Below are positions 55,093 through 63,559 of a DNA stretch of 64,000 nt, piece after piece. This DNA comes from an uncultured Ignavibacteriota bacterium (GTDB lineage: Bacteria; Bacteroidota; Ignavibacteria; UBA10030; UBA8401): contig CAIOTF010000049.1 in assembly GCA_903861125.1 (NCBI GenBank), positions 62,001 through 126,000 on the forward strand, written 5' to 3'. The notes below the pieces were generated by a model, which was not told the origin of the DNA, ran no database searches, and was given only the letters and a program-made list of their open reading frames with translations. Positions within the stretch are counted from its first letter, which is position 1. The number at the start of each line of letters is the position of its first letter. Both the position numbers and the translations under genes were made by a program.

Positions 55093-57267
55093 ATGAAAAA
55101 TATCTCCTTCATATTGCTTCTTCTCATTACGTCCGTCTCGGCACAACAGCATCCCAGGATGATCGTTACTGTCGGTGATATCAATGTGATGAAGAGTTCA
55201 ATTGGAAAATATCCGTTGTTTGATAAAACCTTCAATGAGGCAACGGTTTTGGTGGAAGCCGCTCTGGCGGCTCCGATGGATGTTCCCATCCCGAAAGATG
55301 CCGCCGGATATACCCACGAAAGACACAAGCAGAATTATACGGAAATGCAGATGGCAGGTCTGTTATTCCAAATAACAGGTAAGGAGAAATATGCGCGGTT
55401 TGTGAAGCAGATGCTTCTGAAATATGCAGCTTTGTATCCAACGCTCGGACCACATCCGGCAGCGACAAGTGAATCCTCCGGCAAGATCTTCTGGCAATCG
55501 CTGAATGAATCGGTCTGGCTTGTGAATACTGCACAAGCATATGATTGTGTGTATGATGCCATTCCGCCTGCGGAGAGAAACACGATTGAAAAGGATCTCT
55601 TCCGGCCGATGGTGAAATTCTTTACCGTCGATCAGAGTTCGGTCTTCAATCGCATTCATAATCACGGCACCTGGATGCTTGCGGCTGTCGGAATGACGGG
55701 ATTTGCACTCCATGATACAAATCTGGTCTCAATGGCATTGTATGGAACGGAAAAGAACAAGCGCGGCGGATTTTTCAATCAACTTGATTTGCTCTTTTCT
55801 CCCGACGGATATTATTCCGAAGGTGCATACTACATGCGCTATGCCCTCATGCCCTTCTATCTGTTTGCTCAAGCTGTAGATAATAATCGTCCAGACCTTT
55901 CGATCTTCGAATACCGCAACGGTATTCTCAAAAAAGCGGTCTTTGCGATGCTGCAATTGACATACACTGCCGGACAATTCATTCCGTTCAACGATGCGAT
56001 GAAAGAGAAAACGTATCTTTCTCCCGAAGTGATCCTTGCGCTCAACATAGCTTACAAGAAGTTCAAGAACGATCCGTCGCTTCTCAGCATTGCGCGTGAA
56101 CAGAATTCGGTTTCCCTCACCGGCGGGGGAATTGATGTTGCGCGTGATGTGTCGTACAAAAAAGAGATCACTCCATTTGACTATAAGAGCATTGAACTGC
56201 GCGACGGCGCAAATGGGGACGAAGGGGGAGTAGGCTTGTTGCGGAACGGAACCAGCGATGACCAGATGCTTCTTGTTATGAAATATACCGGTCACGGACT
56301 TTCGCACGGTCATTTTGATAAACTGTCACTTGTTTTCTACGATCAGAATCGAGAACAGCTTCAGGATTACGGTTCAGCCCGTTTCGTGAATGTCGATCCG
56401 AAATATGGCGGCCGCTATTTGCCGGAAAATAAATCATTTGCCATGCAGACGATCGCGCACAATACGGTCACTGTCGACGAACAATCACATTATCAGGGCA
56501 GGATCTCTCTTTCCGAAAAATATCATGCCGACAGAAATTTTTTCTCCGCCGGCGACAAACATCTTCAGGTGATGAGCGCAAAATGTTCCAATGCCTATGC
56601 CGGTGTAGAAATGCAGCGGACCGTGTTGATGATCCAGGACTCATCAATTCAAAAACCATTGATTGTCGATATCTTTAAGGTTGACGGCAACAAAGAACAT
56701 ACGTTCGATCTTCCGTTCTATTATATGGGACAATTCATTCAATCGAACATAAAATATACGGCATTCTCAGAACAGCAAAAGCCGCTGGGTTCGGCTAACG
56801 GGTATCAGCATCTCTGGAAGGAAGCGGAAGCAACAGCGAATGGGATGGTGCAGTTTTCCTGGCTTTCCGGAAATCGTTTTTATTCCGTCAGCAGTGCGGC
56901 GGATTCGCAGACGAATGTGTTCCTTACGCGTATCGGTGCAAACGATCCCGACTTTAATCTGCGCAGAGATGCGGCAGTGATCCTGAGAAAAAAATCCCGT
57001 TCATCCGTCTTTGCATCGGTGATTGAACCTCACGGCTTGTGGGATGGTACGATCGAGATCTCACGTAACAGCAGCAGTTCCATTGCCAATGTGACTGTTG
57101 CCGCATCGGACGAACAGGGAACAATCGTCAGGATCGACTGGAAACCGGATCATCACTGGTTCGTCATGGTATCGAATGGATCGCCTTCGGAAACTGCACA
57201 GCATACAATGAACGTTAATGGCACGGTCTATTCCTGGATTGGAAATACCGCGGTACAGAAACACTGA
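55093..57267 (+). CDS. PL17 oligoalginate lyase
   Basis: A 724-residue exported exo-lyase (signal to VSAQQ) releasing unsaturated monouronates from oligoalginate. Residues ~20-360 form the alpha/alpha toroid and ~370-700 the beta-sandwich. PL17 motifs: FNRIHNHGTWMLAAVGMTG with Asn190-His191, SEGAYYMRYALMPFYLFAQ with the Tyr246/Tyr247 pair, and GHGLSHGHFDKLSLVFY in the sheet domain. Length and motif order match family members. The gene lies between an SDR and kdgF, so product formation and ring opening are co-encoded. This is the strongest single pointer to alginate or a related polyuronate. Confidence 0.9.
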   Translation: MKNISFILLLLITSVSAQQHPRMIVTVGDINVMKSSIGKYPLFDKTFNEATVLVEAALAAPMDVPIPKDAAGYTHERHKQNYTEMQMAGLLFQITGKEKYARFVKQMLLKYAALYPTLGPHPAATSESSGKIFWQSLNESVWLVNTAQAYDCVYDAIPPAERNTIEKDLFRPMVKFFTVDQSSVFNRIHNHGTWMLAAVGMTGFALHDTNLVSMALYGTEKNKRGGFFNQLDLLFSPDGYYSEGAYYMRYALMPFYLFAQAVDNNRPDLSIFEYRNGILKKAVFAMLQLTYTAGQFIPFNDAMKEKTYLSPEVILALNIAYKKFKNDPSLLSIAREQNSVSLTGGGIDVARDVSYKKEITPFDYKSIELRDGANGDEGGVGLLRNGTSDDQMLLVMKYTGHGLSHGHFDKLSLVFYDQNREQLQDYGSARFVNVDPKYGGRYLPENKSFAMQTIAHNTVTVDEQSHYQGRISLSEKYHADRNFFSAGDKHLQVMSAKCSNAYAGVEMQRTVLMIQDSSIQKPLIVDIFKVDGNKEHTFDLPFYYMGQFIQSNIKYTAFSEQQKPLGSANGYQHLWKEAEATANGMVQFSWLSGNRFYSVSSAADSQTNVFLTRIGANDPDFNLRRDAAVILRKKSRSSVFASVIEPHGLWDGTIEISRNSSSSIANVTVAASDEQGTIVRIDWKPDHHWFVMVSNGSPSETAQHTMNVNGTVYSWIGNTAVQKH

Positions 57268-57280
57268 AAAGGAGAAAAAC

Positions 57281-57628
57281 ATGCTCGTTCAAAAGGAACA
57301 ACTCTTCACGGATTTTGCGTCGATCGACTGGGAATATCCCGCCGAAGGGATCAAAAGAAAAGTAATGTCGTACGGCGACCAATTGATGGCTGTTTATGTT
57401 GAATTCAAAAAAGGAGCGGTCGGAACGCTTCACCATCATCCGCATATGCAGATCACATATATCCAGTCCGGCTCTTTTGACGTTCAGATCGCCGGGAAGA
57501 AACAAAGGCAAAAAGGGGGAGACTTCTATTTTATCCCTGCAAATGCCGAACATGGTGTTGTTGCATTGGAAGAGAGCATTCTGATTGATTTCTTCACACC
57601 GATGCGCGAAGATTTTATTAAAGCGTAA
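57281..57628 (+). CDS. kdgF: KdgF cupin, unsaturated uronate ring-opening enzyme
   Basis: A 115-residue cytoplasmic cupin; start at 57281 follows AAGGAG, 13 nt after the PL17 stop. The metal site is in TLHHHPHMQITY (His53, His55, Gln57) with His91 in ANAEHGVVALE. The YVEFKKGAVG, YIQSGSFDVQIAG and LIDFFTPMREDF blocks match the KdgF family along its full length. KdgF linearises 4,5-unsaturated galacturonate or mannuronate/guluronate monomers made by lyases, giving DKI or DEH for the KduI/KduD and SDR branches. Confidence 0.93.
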   Translation: MLVQKEQLFTDFASIDWEYPAEGIKRKVMSYGDQLMAVYVEFKKGAVGTLHHHPHMQITYIQSGSFDVQIAGKKQRQKGGDFYFIPANAEHGVVALEESILIDFFTPMREDFIKA

Positions 57629-57652
57629 CACAATTTCAAAAAGGCACGATCA

Positions 57653-58930
57653 ATGAAAAATGTCAAAGGGCTTCGCTGGTGGATCATTGCTTTGATCGGA
57701 ACGGCTACCGTAATTAATTATATCGACCGGACATCGCTTGCGGTGATGTGGCCTGATATTTCTAAAGAGCTCAACTTGTCGAAAGATGATTATGCCTCCA
57801 TCGTTTCGGCGTTCATGATCGCGTATGCCATTGGTCAGGCATTATCAGGCAGATTTTTTGACTGGATCGGAACGAGGATCGGTTTTCTCTCTTCAATTTT
57901 GGTCTGGTCGGCAGCATGCGCAATGCATGGTTTGGCCCGAAGTATCCTCTCGTTCTCGTTATTCCGCGCAATTCTCGGCGTTAGTGAAGCCGGAAACTGG
58001 CCCGGTGCAACGAAAGCAAATGCCGAATGGTTTCCGAATAATGAACGGGCATTGGCGCAGGGAATTTTTGGTGCAGGTGCATCACTCGGAGCAGTCATAT
58101 CGGCGCCATTGATCGCATTTCTGTATCTGCTGCTGGGTTGGAAAGCAACATTTGTCGTCATCGGTCTGCTGGGTTTCATTTGGATCATACCTTGGATGAT
58201 CATCTACAAAACTACTCCGGATAAACATCCCTGGATCACGGAAGAAGAGCGAAACTATATTCTTAAAGGACCTTCCTTAACGGCTCCTGAAACAAATGAA
58301 CGGACCATGACTTGGAAAGAAGCTCTCTCACATAAACAAAGCTGGTCGGTGATCGTTTCCCGGTTTTTTCTTGATCCCATCTGGTGGCTTTTTGTCAATT
58401 GGCTGCCGATCTATCTTGTGGAACAATTCGGGTTTAACGTGAAACAGATCGGAATGTTTGCCTGGGTGCCGTATCTTGGCGCAGCCGTCGGCAGTCTTGC
58501 AGGAGGATGGTATTCGGGATATAAAATTAAGCAGGGCTGGACCGTTGATAAGGCGCGAAAACGGACAATTCTCTACGGCGGTCTGATAACGTTTCCCGCA
58601 TTTATTTTTGCAGCCTTCGCTTCAACGCCGGTCGTTGCCGTCATTGTCATGGCGGCAGTGTTGTGCGGATTTCAGATCATGATCAACAATATCCAGACAC
58701 TGCCGAGTGATTTCTATTCCGGTAAATCGGTCGGAACGGTTGCCGGTATCGGCGGCATGAGCGCCGTCTTTGGCGTACTGGTGTTCAGCACTTGGTTGAT
58801 CCCAGTCTTAAGCAAACTCAGTTACATACCGGTCTTTTTAATGGGTGCTGCACTTGTTCCGCTCGGGATATTTGCCATCTATTATTTCGGCGGGACGATA
58901 CAAAGAATTGACACAAAACAATATCAATAA
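57653..58930 (+). CDS. MFS transporter, hexuronate (ExuT)-type
   Basis: A 425-residue inner-membrane carrier with about 12 transmembrane segments. WWIIALIGTATVINYIDRTS and SGRFFDWIGTRIGF are the signatures of the anion:cation symporter group (ExuT, GudP), which moves hexuronates and similar sugar acids with protons. ILGVSEAGNWPGATKANAEW is also typical. It sits between kdgF and kduD, so it probably imports unsaturated uronates or DEH. It is the only inner-membrane transporter in the window. Confidence 0.9.
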   Translation: MKNVKGLRWWIIALIGTATVINYIDRTSLAVMWPDISKELNLSKDDYASIVSAFMIAYAIGQALSGRFFDWIGTRIGFLSSILVWSAACAMHGLARSILSFSLFRAILGVSEAGNWPGATKANAEWFPNNERALAQGIFGAGASLGAVISAPLIAFLYLLLGWKATFVVIGLLGFIWIIPWMIIYKTTPDKHPWITEEERNYILKGPSLTAPETNERTMTWKEALSHKQSWSVIVSRFFLDPIWWLFVNWLPIYLVEQFGFNVKQIGMFAWVPYLGAAVGSLAGGWYSGYKIKQGWTVDKARKRTILYGGLITFPAFIFAAFASTPVVAVIVMAAVLCGFQIMINNIQTLPSDFYSGKSVGTVAGIGGMSAVFGVLVFSTWLIPVLSKLSYIPVFLMGAALVPLGIFAIYYFGGTIQRIDTKQYQ

Positions 58931-58952
58931 TAATATTTTGGAAGGTACATCC

Positions 58953-59723
58953 ATGGGACCAAACGCGTTGAACAACCTCTTCGATCTAACAGGAAAAACC
59001 GCTATTGTCACCGGTGGCAGCACGGGGCTTGGCCAGGGAATGGCGCTTGGCCTTGCATCGGCCGGTGCAAACATTGTTCTTGTTGATTATGTTGAAAGCA
59101 CCGATACGGCAAACAAGGTGCGCGCTCTTGGACGCAAAGCGCTTGTGATTGTCGCCAATTTAATGGAGATGTCCTCTATTCCGGTGGTCATTGAAAAAAC
59201 AATTGCTGAATTCGGGAAGATCGATATCCTCATCAACAATGCCGGAATTATCCGCCGAATGAATGCGATCGATTTTACGGAGAAGGATTGGGATGATGTG
59301 ATGCTGCTGAATTCAAAAACAATCTTCTTCCTTGCACAGGCAGTTGCCAAAGATATGATGAAACGGAAATCAGGGAAGATCATCAGCACAGCATCGCTCC
59401 TGGCCTTTCAGGGTGGCATACGCGTTCCATCGTATGCGGCAAGCAAAGGGGCCGTGGCACAAATAACAAAAGCTCTTGCCAACGAATGGGGTGCGCTCGG
59501 CATAAATGTTAATGCAATCGCTCCCGGATATATGGCAACAAATAATACAACCGCATTGCGGGAAGATCCGGAACGTTCGAAGTCGATCCTTGACCGGATT
59601 CCTGCCGGTGTGTGGGGAACGCCTGAAGATCTTCAGGGAGCGGTAATCTTTTTAGCTAGCAAAGCTTCGAACTACGTGAACGGACATGTCCTTGTCGTTG
59701 ACGGCGGTTGGATGGCACGATAG
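58953..59723 (+). CDS. kduD: 2-deoxy-D-gluconate/2-dehydro-3-deoxygluconate 5-dehydrogenase (KduD)
   Basis: A 256-residue SDR converting 2,5-diketo-3-deoxygluconate to KDG with NAD(P)H. Start at 58953 follows GGAAGG, 22 nt after the transporter; longer in-frame starts overlap it. It begins LFDLTGKTAIVTGGSTGLGQG, with NNAGI near 96 and the catalytic Ser148, Tyr161, Lys165 (YAASKGA). IDILINNAGIIRR and INVNAIAPGYMATNNT are usual in KduD. The product needs a KDG kinase and aldolase that are not in the window. Confidence 0.9.
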   Translation: MGPNALNNLFDLTGKTAIVTGGSTGLGQGMALGLASAGANIVLVDYVESTDTANKVRALGRKALVIVANLMEMSSIPVVIEKTIAEFGKIDILINNAGIIRRMNAIDFTEKDWDDVMLLNSKTIFFLAQAVAKDMMKRKSGKIISTASLLAFQGGIRVPSYAASKGAVAQITKALANEWGALGINVNAIAPGYMATNNTTALREDPERSKSILDRIPAGVWGTPEDLQGAVIFLASKASNYVNGHVLVVDGGWMAR

Positions 59724-59819
59724 TATCATTGCGGCACTAATATTGATGCAAGGCCGAATAATTAGAATACGATCATACGATAGAAGATTTTTTTAAGTCA
59801 TTAATTTTTAGGAGGATCT

Positions 59820-61379
59820 ATGAGACTTTCAAAAAATGTTTGGATATACCTGTTGCTTCTTGTTGTTGTTTATGCAGGTACCTTAATGTCGGGCACGGTG
59901 AAATCAGCAGGAGTAAAAGGAAAATGGAGTGTGGGAGCAACGTGGATAGGCGGTGTCTTGCCGGGACCTCAGGATATGGTTGTTATTGCCGATGCGGATA
60001 CTGTTACCATCGACACAAGCACAACGATAGCAAATCTTACTGTTGGCGAAGGTGCCGGGGGCACATGTCAATTCTCGAAAACCGGTTCCTATAAGATTCA
60101 AATCAATGGTAATCTTCTTGTCAATGCCGCGGCAAGTCTGAGGGTGCAGACACGAACGGGCACAGATGTCATAGATACAATTGTTATCACCGGCGATATT
60201 ACAAATAACGGATCTACCTTCGATCTTCGAAGCGGTTCGGCAGGAAGTACGCTTTCGGTGTGCAATATCGTTTTCACCGGATCGGGAATTTCGACAATCA
60301 CCATGAATGGCACTTACTCTAGTACATTGAATGAATTCAATGGATTTCTTTTCGATAAATCCGGTCCGGGCAAAGTTGTTCTCACGAGCGATGTTTACAG
60401 CGCCACCGGCAGCACCAGTCAGCCGACCGGTGATCCTATTTGGACATTCAGCCGCGGCCGTGTCTATACCGGTAAATACAAAATGATTTCACAGTCGACA
60501 ACCAACGCGCACGTAGGAAGTGGTTCTGATTCAAGTTATATCGTTGGTACGTTGGGCCGCGGGATGTCGAATTCTGCAGGGAAAACGGGAACGTTTCCCG
60601 TTGGCGATGAGAAAGGTTACCGGCCTCTTAAAGTCACGGCAACAACCAGTGGAATAGCCTCAGGGCATTTTGTGATTGTTGAAGCTGTTTATGGAAACGC
60701 AAACAGTGGAAGCAGTACATTCTCGAACGGAATTGATAAAGTTTCCGCGGTTCGGTACTACAAAGTCAGCTATAACAAAGGGGCATCAGGCGCAGCAACA
60801 ATGACATTCAACAAATATGCGCCGAGCTATGGTTTAAGTGATGGTGTTGCAGCCGGCAATCAGAATCTTCGTGTAGCGATCTCTGACAGCGGCCGGTCAG
60901 TCTGGAACAATGTCGGGCCGTCATTGGTCACTCCGTATACAACCGCACTGGATAGTCTTCCGAGATATATTACATCCGATACGTCAGCTTCGACGACGGT
61001 TACACTCACATCCGGAATCGGTTCAATACTTGTGGCGCTGGCACGCGTTACCGGAACGACAGAAAATTCGCTTGTCTCAACAGGAACATCAGTTCAGCGG
61101 GGAGTTGAAAATCTTTCAGCGTTTGTTCTCTCGCAGAATTATCCCAATCCCTTCAACCCGGAAACATCAATTTCATTTACGATCCCGGAACGATCGAACG
61201 TAACGGTAGAAATATATTCTTTGATTGGAACCACTATTGCCGTGCTCCAGAATGGGACGATGAATGCCGGTGCGCATACGCTGCGTTGGAACGCTTCGAC
61301 TCAACCCTCCGGCGTCTATTTCTATCGGGTGATCGCCGGACAAACGATGTCAACGAAACGAATGATACTCTTAAAATAA
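59820..61379 (+). CDS. G8-like surface protein with T9SS sorting domain
   Basis: A 519-residue protein behind AGGAGG with a signal peptide (ends VYAGTLMSG). Residues ~32-110 are G8-like (GKWSVGATWIGGVLPGPQD), matching the start of the protein at 1109-3076. The middle ~210-400 (GTLGRGMSNSAGKTGTFPVGD, SAVRYYKVSYNKG) matches the truncated protein at 2-961. Residues ~437-519 are a T9SS type A sorting domain (SQNYPNPFNPETSISFTIP). It is therefore a full-length example of the first gene's family. Surface display is clear; function unknown. Confidence 0.85.
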   Translation: MRLSKNVWIYLLLLVVVYAGTLMSGTVKSAGVKGKWSVGATWIGGVLPGPQDMVVIADADTVTIDTSTTIANLTVGEGAGGTCQFSKTGSYKIQINGNLLVNAAASLRVQTRTGTDVIDTIVITGDITNNGSTFDLRSGSAGSTLSVCNIVFTGSGISTITMNGTYSSTLNEFNGFLFDKSGPGKVVLTSDVYSATGSTSQPTGDPIWTFSRGRVYTGKYKMISQSTTNAHVGSGSDSSYIVGTLGRGMSNSAGKTGTFPVGDEKGYRPLKVTATTSGIASGHFVIVEAVYGNANSGSSTFSNGIDKVSAVRYYKVSYNKGASGAATMTFNKYAPSYGLSDGVAAGNQNLRVAISDSGRSVWNNVGPSLVTPYTTALDSLPRYITSDTSASTTVTLTSGIGSILVALARVTGTTENSLVSTGTSVQRGVENLSAFVLSQNYPNPFNPETSISFTIPERSNVTVEIYSLIGTTIAVLQNGTMNAGAHTLRWNASTQPSGVYFYRVIAGQTMSTKRMILLK

Positions 61380-61389
61380 TAGATCGACT

Positions 61390-62922
61390 ATGAAAATATT
61401 CTTTGTTCTCATCTCCGCCTTCACTGTGATGCAGGCGGAAGTCCGTCTTGCGGCGATCTTCAGTTCAAACATGGTGCTGCAAAGGAATTGCACTGTTCCC
61501 GTCTGGGGTTTTGCCGCACCGCAGGAAACAGTTTCGGTTTCTTTCAATGCTCAGCAGCAGCGGACGGCGGCGGATATGAGCGGGAAATGGATGATAAAAC
61601 TTTCACCGATGAATGAAGGGGGGCCGTTCACTATGACGGTGAAAGGCACTAATGAATTGTTGTTGGAGAATATTCTGATCGGTGAAGTCTGGATCTGCTC
61701 CGGTCAATCCAATATGTCGTTCGAACTGAAAAAGACGAGTAATGGACCTAAGGATGTTTCGGAAGCGCTGAATCCTCTGATCCGTCTTTTTACCGTAAAA
61801 CGTGCTGTTTCCGAAACATTGCAGACCGACTGCAAAGGAAAATGGAGTGTATGTTCACCGGAAGAAGCGGGGGATTTTACTGCTGTTGGATATTTCTTCG
61901 GAAAAGCATTGCAGGAATCGCTGAAAATTCCGATCGGTCTGGTGCACGATTCCTGGGCCGGAACAGCGGCAGAGGGTTGGGTTCCGAAAGAAGTTCTTGA
62001 AGGAGATTCGGATTTTGTTCCGATCCTGAAACGGTGGAATAGCGATGTTGCAGAGTATCCGCATGCAATTATAGAATGGCAGGAACAAATGCCGAAATTG
62101 TTGGAACAATGGAAGGCTGATTCGATTACAGCGGTTGCGGCCGGGAAAATGGTACCGCGTAAGCCATCTGCTCCCCGAGGTCCCGGTCATCGCGATACGC
62201 CCACGGGACAATATAACGGGATGCTCTATCCGATCATTCCGTTCGCAATGCAGGGGGTCATCTGGTATCAGGGAGAATCGAATGCTTCCCGTGCATATCA
62301 GTATCGAAAATTATTTCCGGCGATGATCACTTATTGGAGAAGTGTTTGGCAGCAGGGGGACTTTCCGTTCTATTATGTGCAATTGCCGAATCTCGACCGT
62401 CAGCCGGAACCATCGAAAAGCGGCTGGGCAGAATTGCGCGAATCACAATTGATTACTCTTTCGCTTCCGAACACCGGCATAGCAGTAACGATTGATGTCG
62501 GAGATCCGAAGGATCTGCATCCGGTAAATAAAAGACCGGTCGGAGAACGTCTGGCGATAATAGCCCTCGCGAAAACGTACGGAAAGAAAATGGAATACTC
62601 AGGACCGCAGCTGAAAAAATTTATAATCGAAGGAACAAAGGTCCGATTGACATTCGACCATTCTGAAAATGGATTGGTCGTGACCGGAGGGAAAAAAGTG
62701 ATTGGATTCGTCATTGCAGGAAAAGATAAAATATTCCTCCCGGCGGATGCTGAGATAAAAGGAAAGACAATTACGGTATCACACAAGAAAATTAAAGATC
62801 CGGTTTCCGTCCGGTATGCGTGGGCGGATAATCCGGCCTGCAACCTCTACAACAAGACAGGACTTCCCGCATCTCCATTTCGTACGGATGATTGGGAAGA
62901 AGTAACGTTTAATAAAAAATAA
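61390..62922 (+). CDS. Sialate O-acetylesterase-like (SGNH) carbohydrate esterase
   Basis: A 510-residue exported esterase (signal ~1-16). GEVWICSGQSNMSFELKK supplies the nucleophile Ser107; GVIWYQGESNASRAYQYRKL and DPKDLHPVNKRPVGERLA supply the remaining oxyanion and Asp-His residues. The family removes acetyl groups from sugars including sialic acids and plant or algal polysaccharides. With the deacetylase-like gene at 24029 it suggests an acetylated substrate. It begins 10 nt after the preceding stop. Confidence 0.9.
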   Translation: MKIFFVLISAFTVMQAEVRLAAIFSSNMVLQRNCTVPVWGFAAPQETVSVSFNAQQQRTAADMSGKWMIKLSPMNEGGPFTMTVKGTNELLLENILIGEVWICSGQSNMSFELKKTSNGPKDVSEALNPLIRLFTVKRAVSETLQTDCKGKWSVCSPEEAGDFTAVGYFFGKALQESLKIPIGLVHDSWAGTAAEGWVPKEVLEGDSDFVPILKRWNSDVAEYPHAIIEWQEQMPKLLEQWKADSITAVAAGKMVPRKPSAPRGPGHRDTPTGQYNGMLYPIIPFAMQGVIWYQGESNASRAYQYRKLFPAMITYWRSVWQQGDFPFYYVQLPNLDRQPEPSKSGWAELRESQLITLSLPNTGIAVTIDVGDPKDLHPVNKRPVGERLAIIALAKTYGKKMEYSGPQLKKFIIEGTKVRLTFDHSENGLVVTGGKKVIGFVIAGKDKIFLPADAEIKGKTITVSHKKIKDPVSVRYAWADNPACNLYNKTGLPASPFRTDDWEEVTFNKK

Positions 62923-63559
62923 CGCTGCGCCGATTTTTATTTCAAAAAATTTTCATTTAAGACAAACTACTGCGCAATAGCCGCAATAATTTTCCCAACA
63001 ACAAGATAAAAATATCTTCTTTCCAGCCTGGGGCAATTTACAGCAACCAACAGTATTAATTTAATATTTTTTTAATAGTTTGGAGATTTGAAAAATTGAA
63101 AATACCTTAATGCTTCTATGAATCACAATGTTAATTTACATGCCATTCACTGTGCTTATCTTGTTATGTGGGATGATATAGTATAAATTAATACTGCAAT
63201 ACACTGGTAAGCTAGCATATTACGTCATGCAAAAAATATAATTGTTTCAAAATATTATTTGAAACAATTTCAATACGTCGAGACTCAACAGACAAAAATA
63301 TCTGTTGCACGATAAAATTGTAAATATATTTTTCAATTTTTAGACTTATAGGAAAAAAATCAGTGTTTTATTTTTGTTTTTTGTATATGTTAACACTCCG
63401 ATATGTTTTTGTTATTAAATAATAGTTTGCGAGACGGCACCCGGGAAAATTATTATTGCCTACATTTCAATATTTCTCTTCCACAGCATCTTATTTCAAA
63501 ACAATCATTAAAATTAAGCACAAAAAAACAAACATATTAAACTTTCTGAAGGGTATCTT
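62923..63559. other. AT-rich non-coding region with inverted repeats
   Basis: This is the only gap above 300 bases. No convincing coding frame is present. It holds a 12-bp perfect inverted repeat (arms 63240-63251 and 63258-63269), a 7-bp one (CAACAGA 63286-63292, TCTGTTG 63301-63307) and a weak AT-rich stem at 63003-63018. It probably carries the end of the uronate locus and the promoter of the next gene. Confidence 0.6.
63240..63269. promoter_or_regulatory. 12-bp inverted repeat, operator or hairpin candidate
   Basis: AATTGTTTCAAA (63240-63251) and TTTGAAACAATT (63258-63269) are perfect complements around a 6-nt AT loop. A second shorter repeat (63286-63307) follows. Symmetric AT-rich sites of this type are often bound by dimeric regulators; no regulator gene is in the window. 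Confidence 0.4.

Noticed and set aside
63380-63411. Bacteroidota-type promoter (TTTG, 18 nt, TATGTTTTTG) before the last gene
   Set aside because: The -7 element has extra bases compared with TAnnTTTG, and the region is so T-rich that chance matches are expected.
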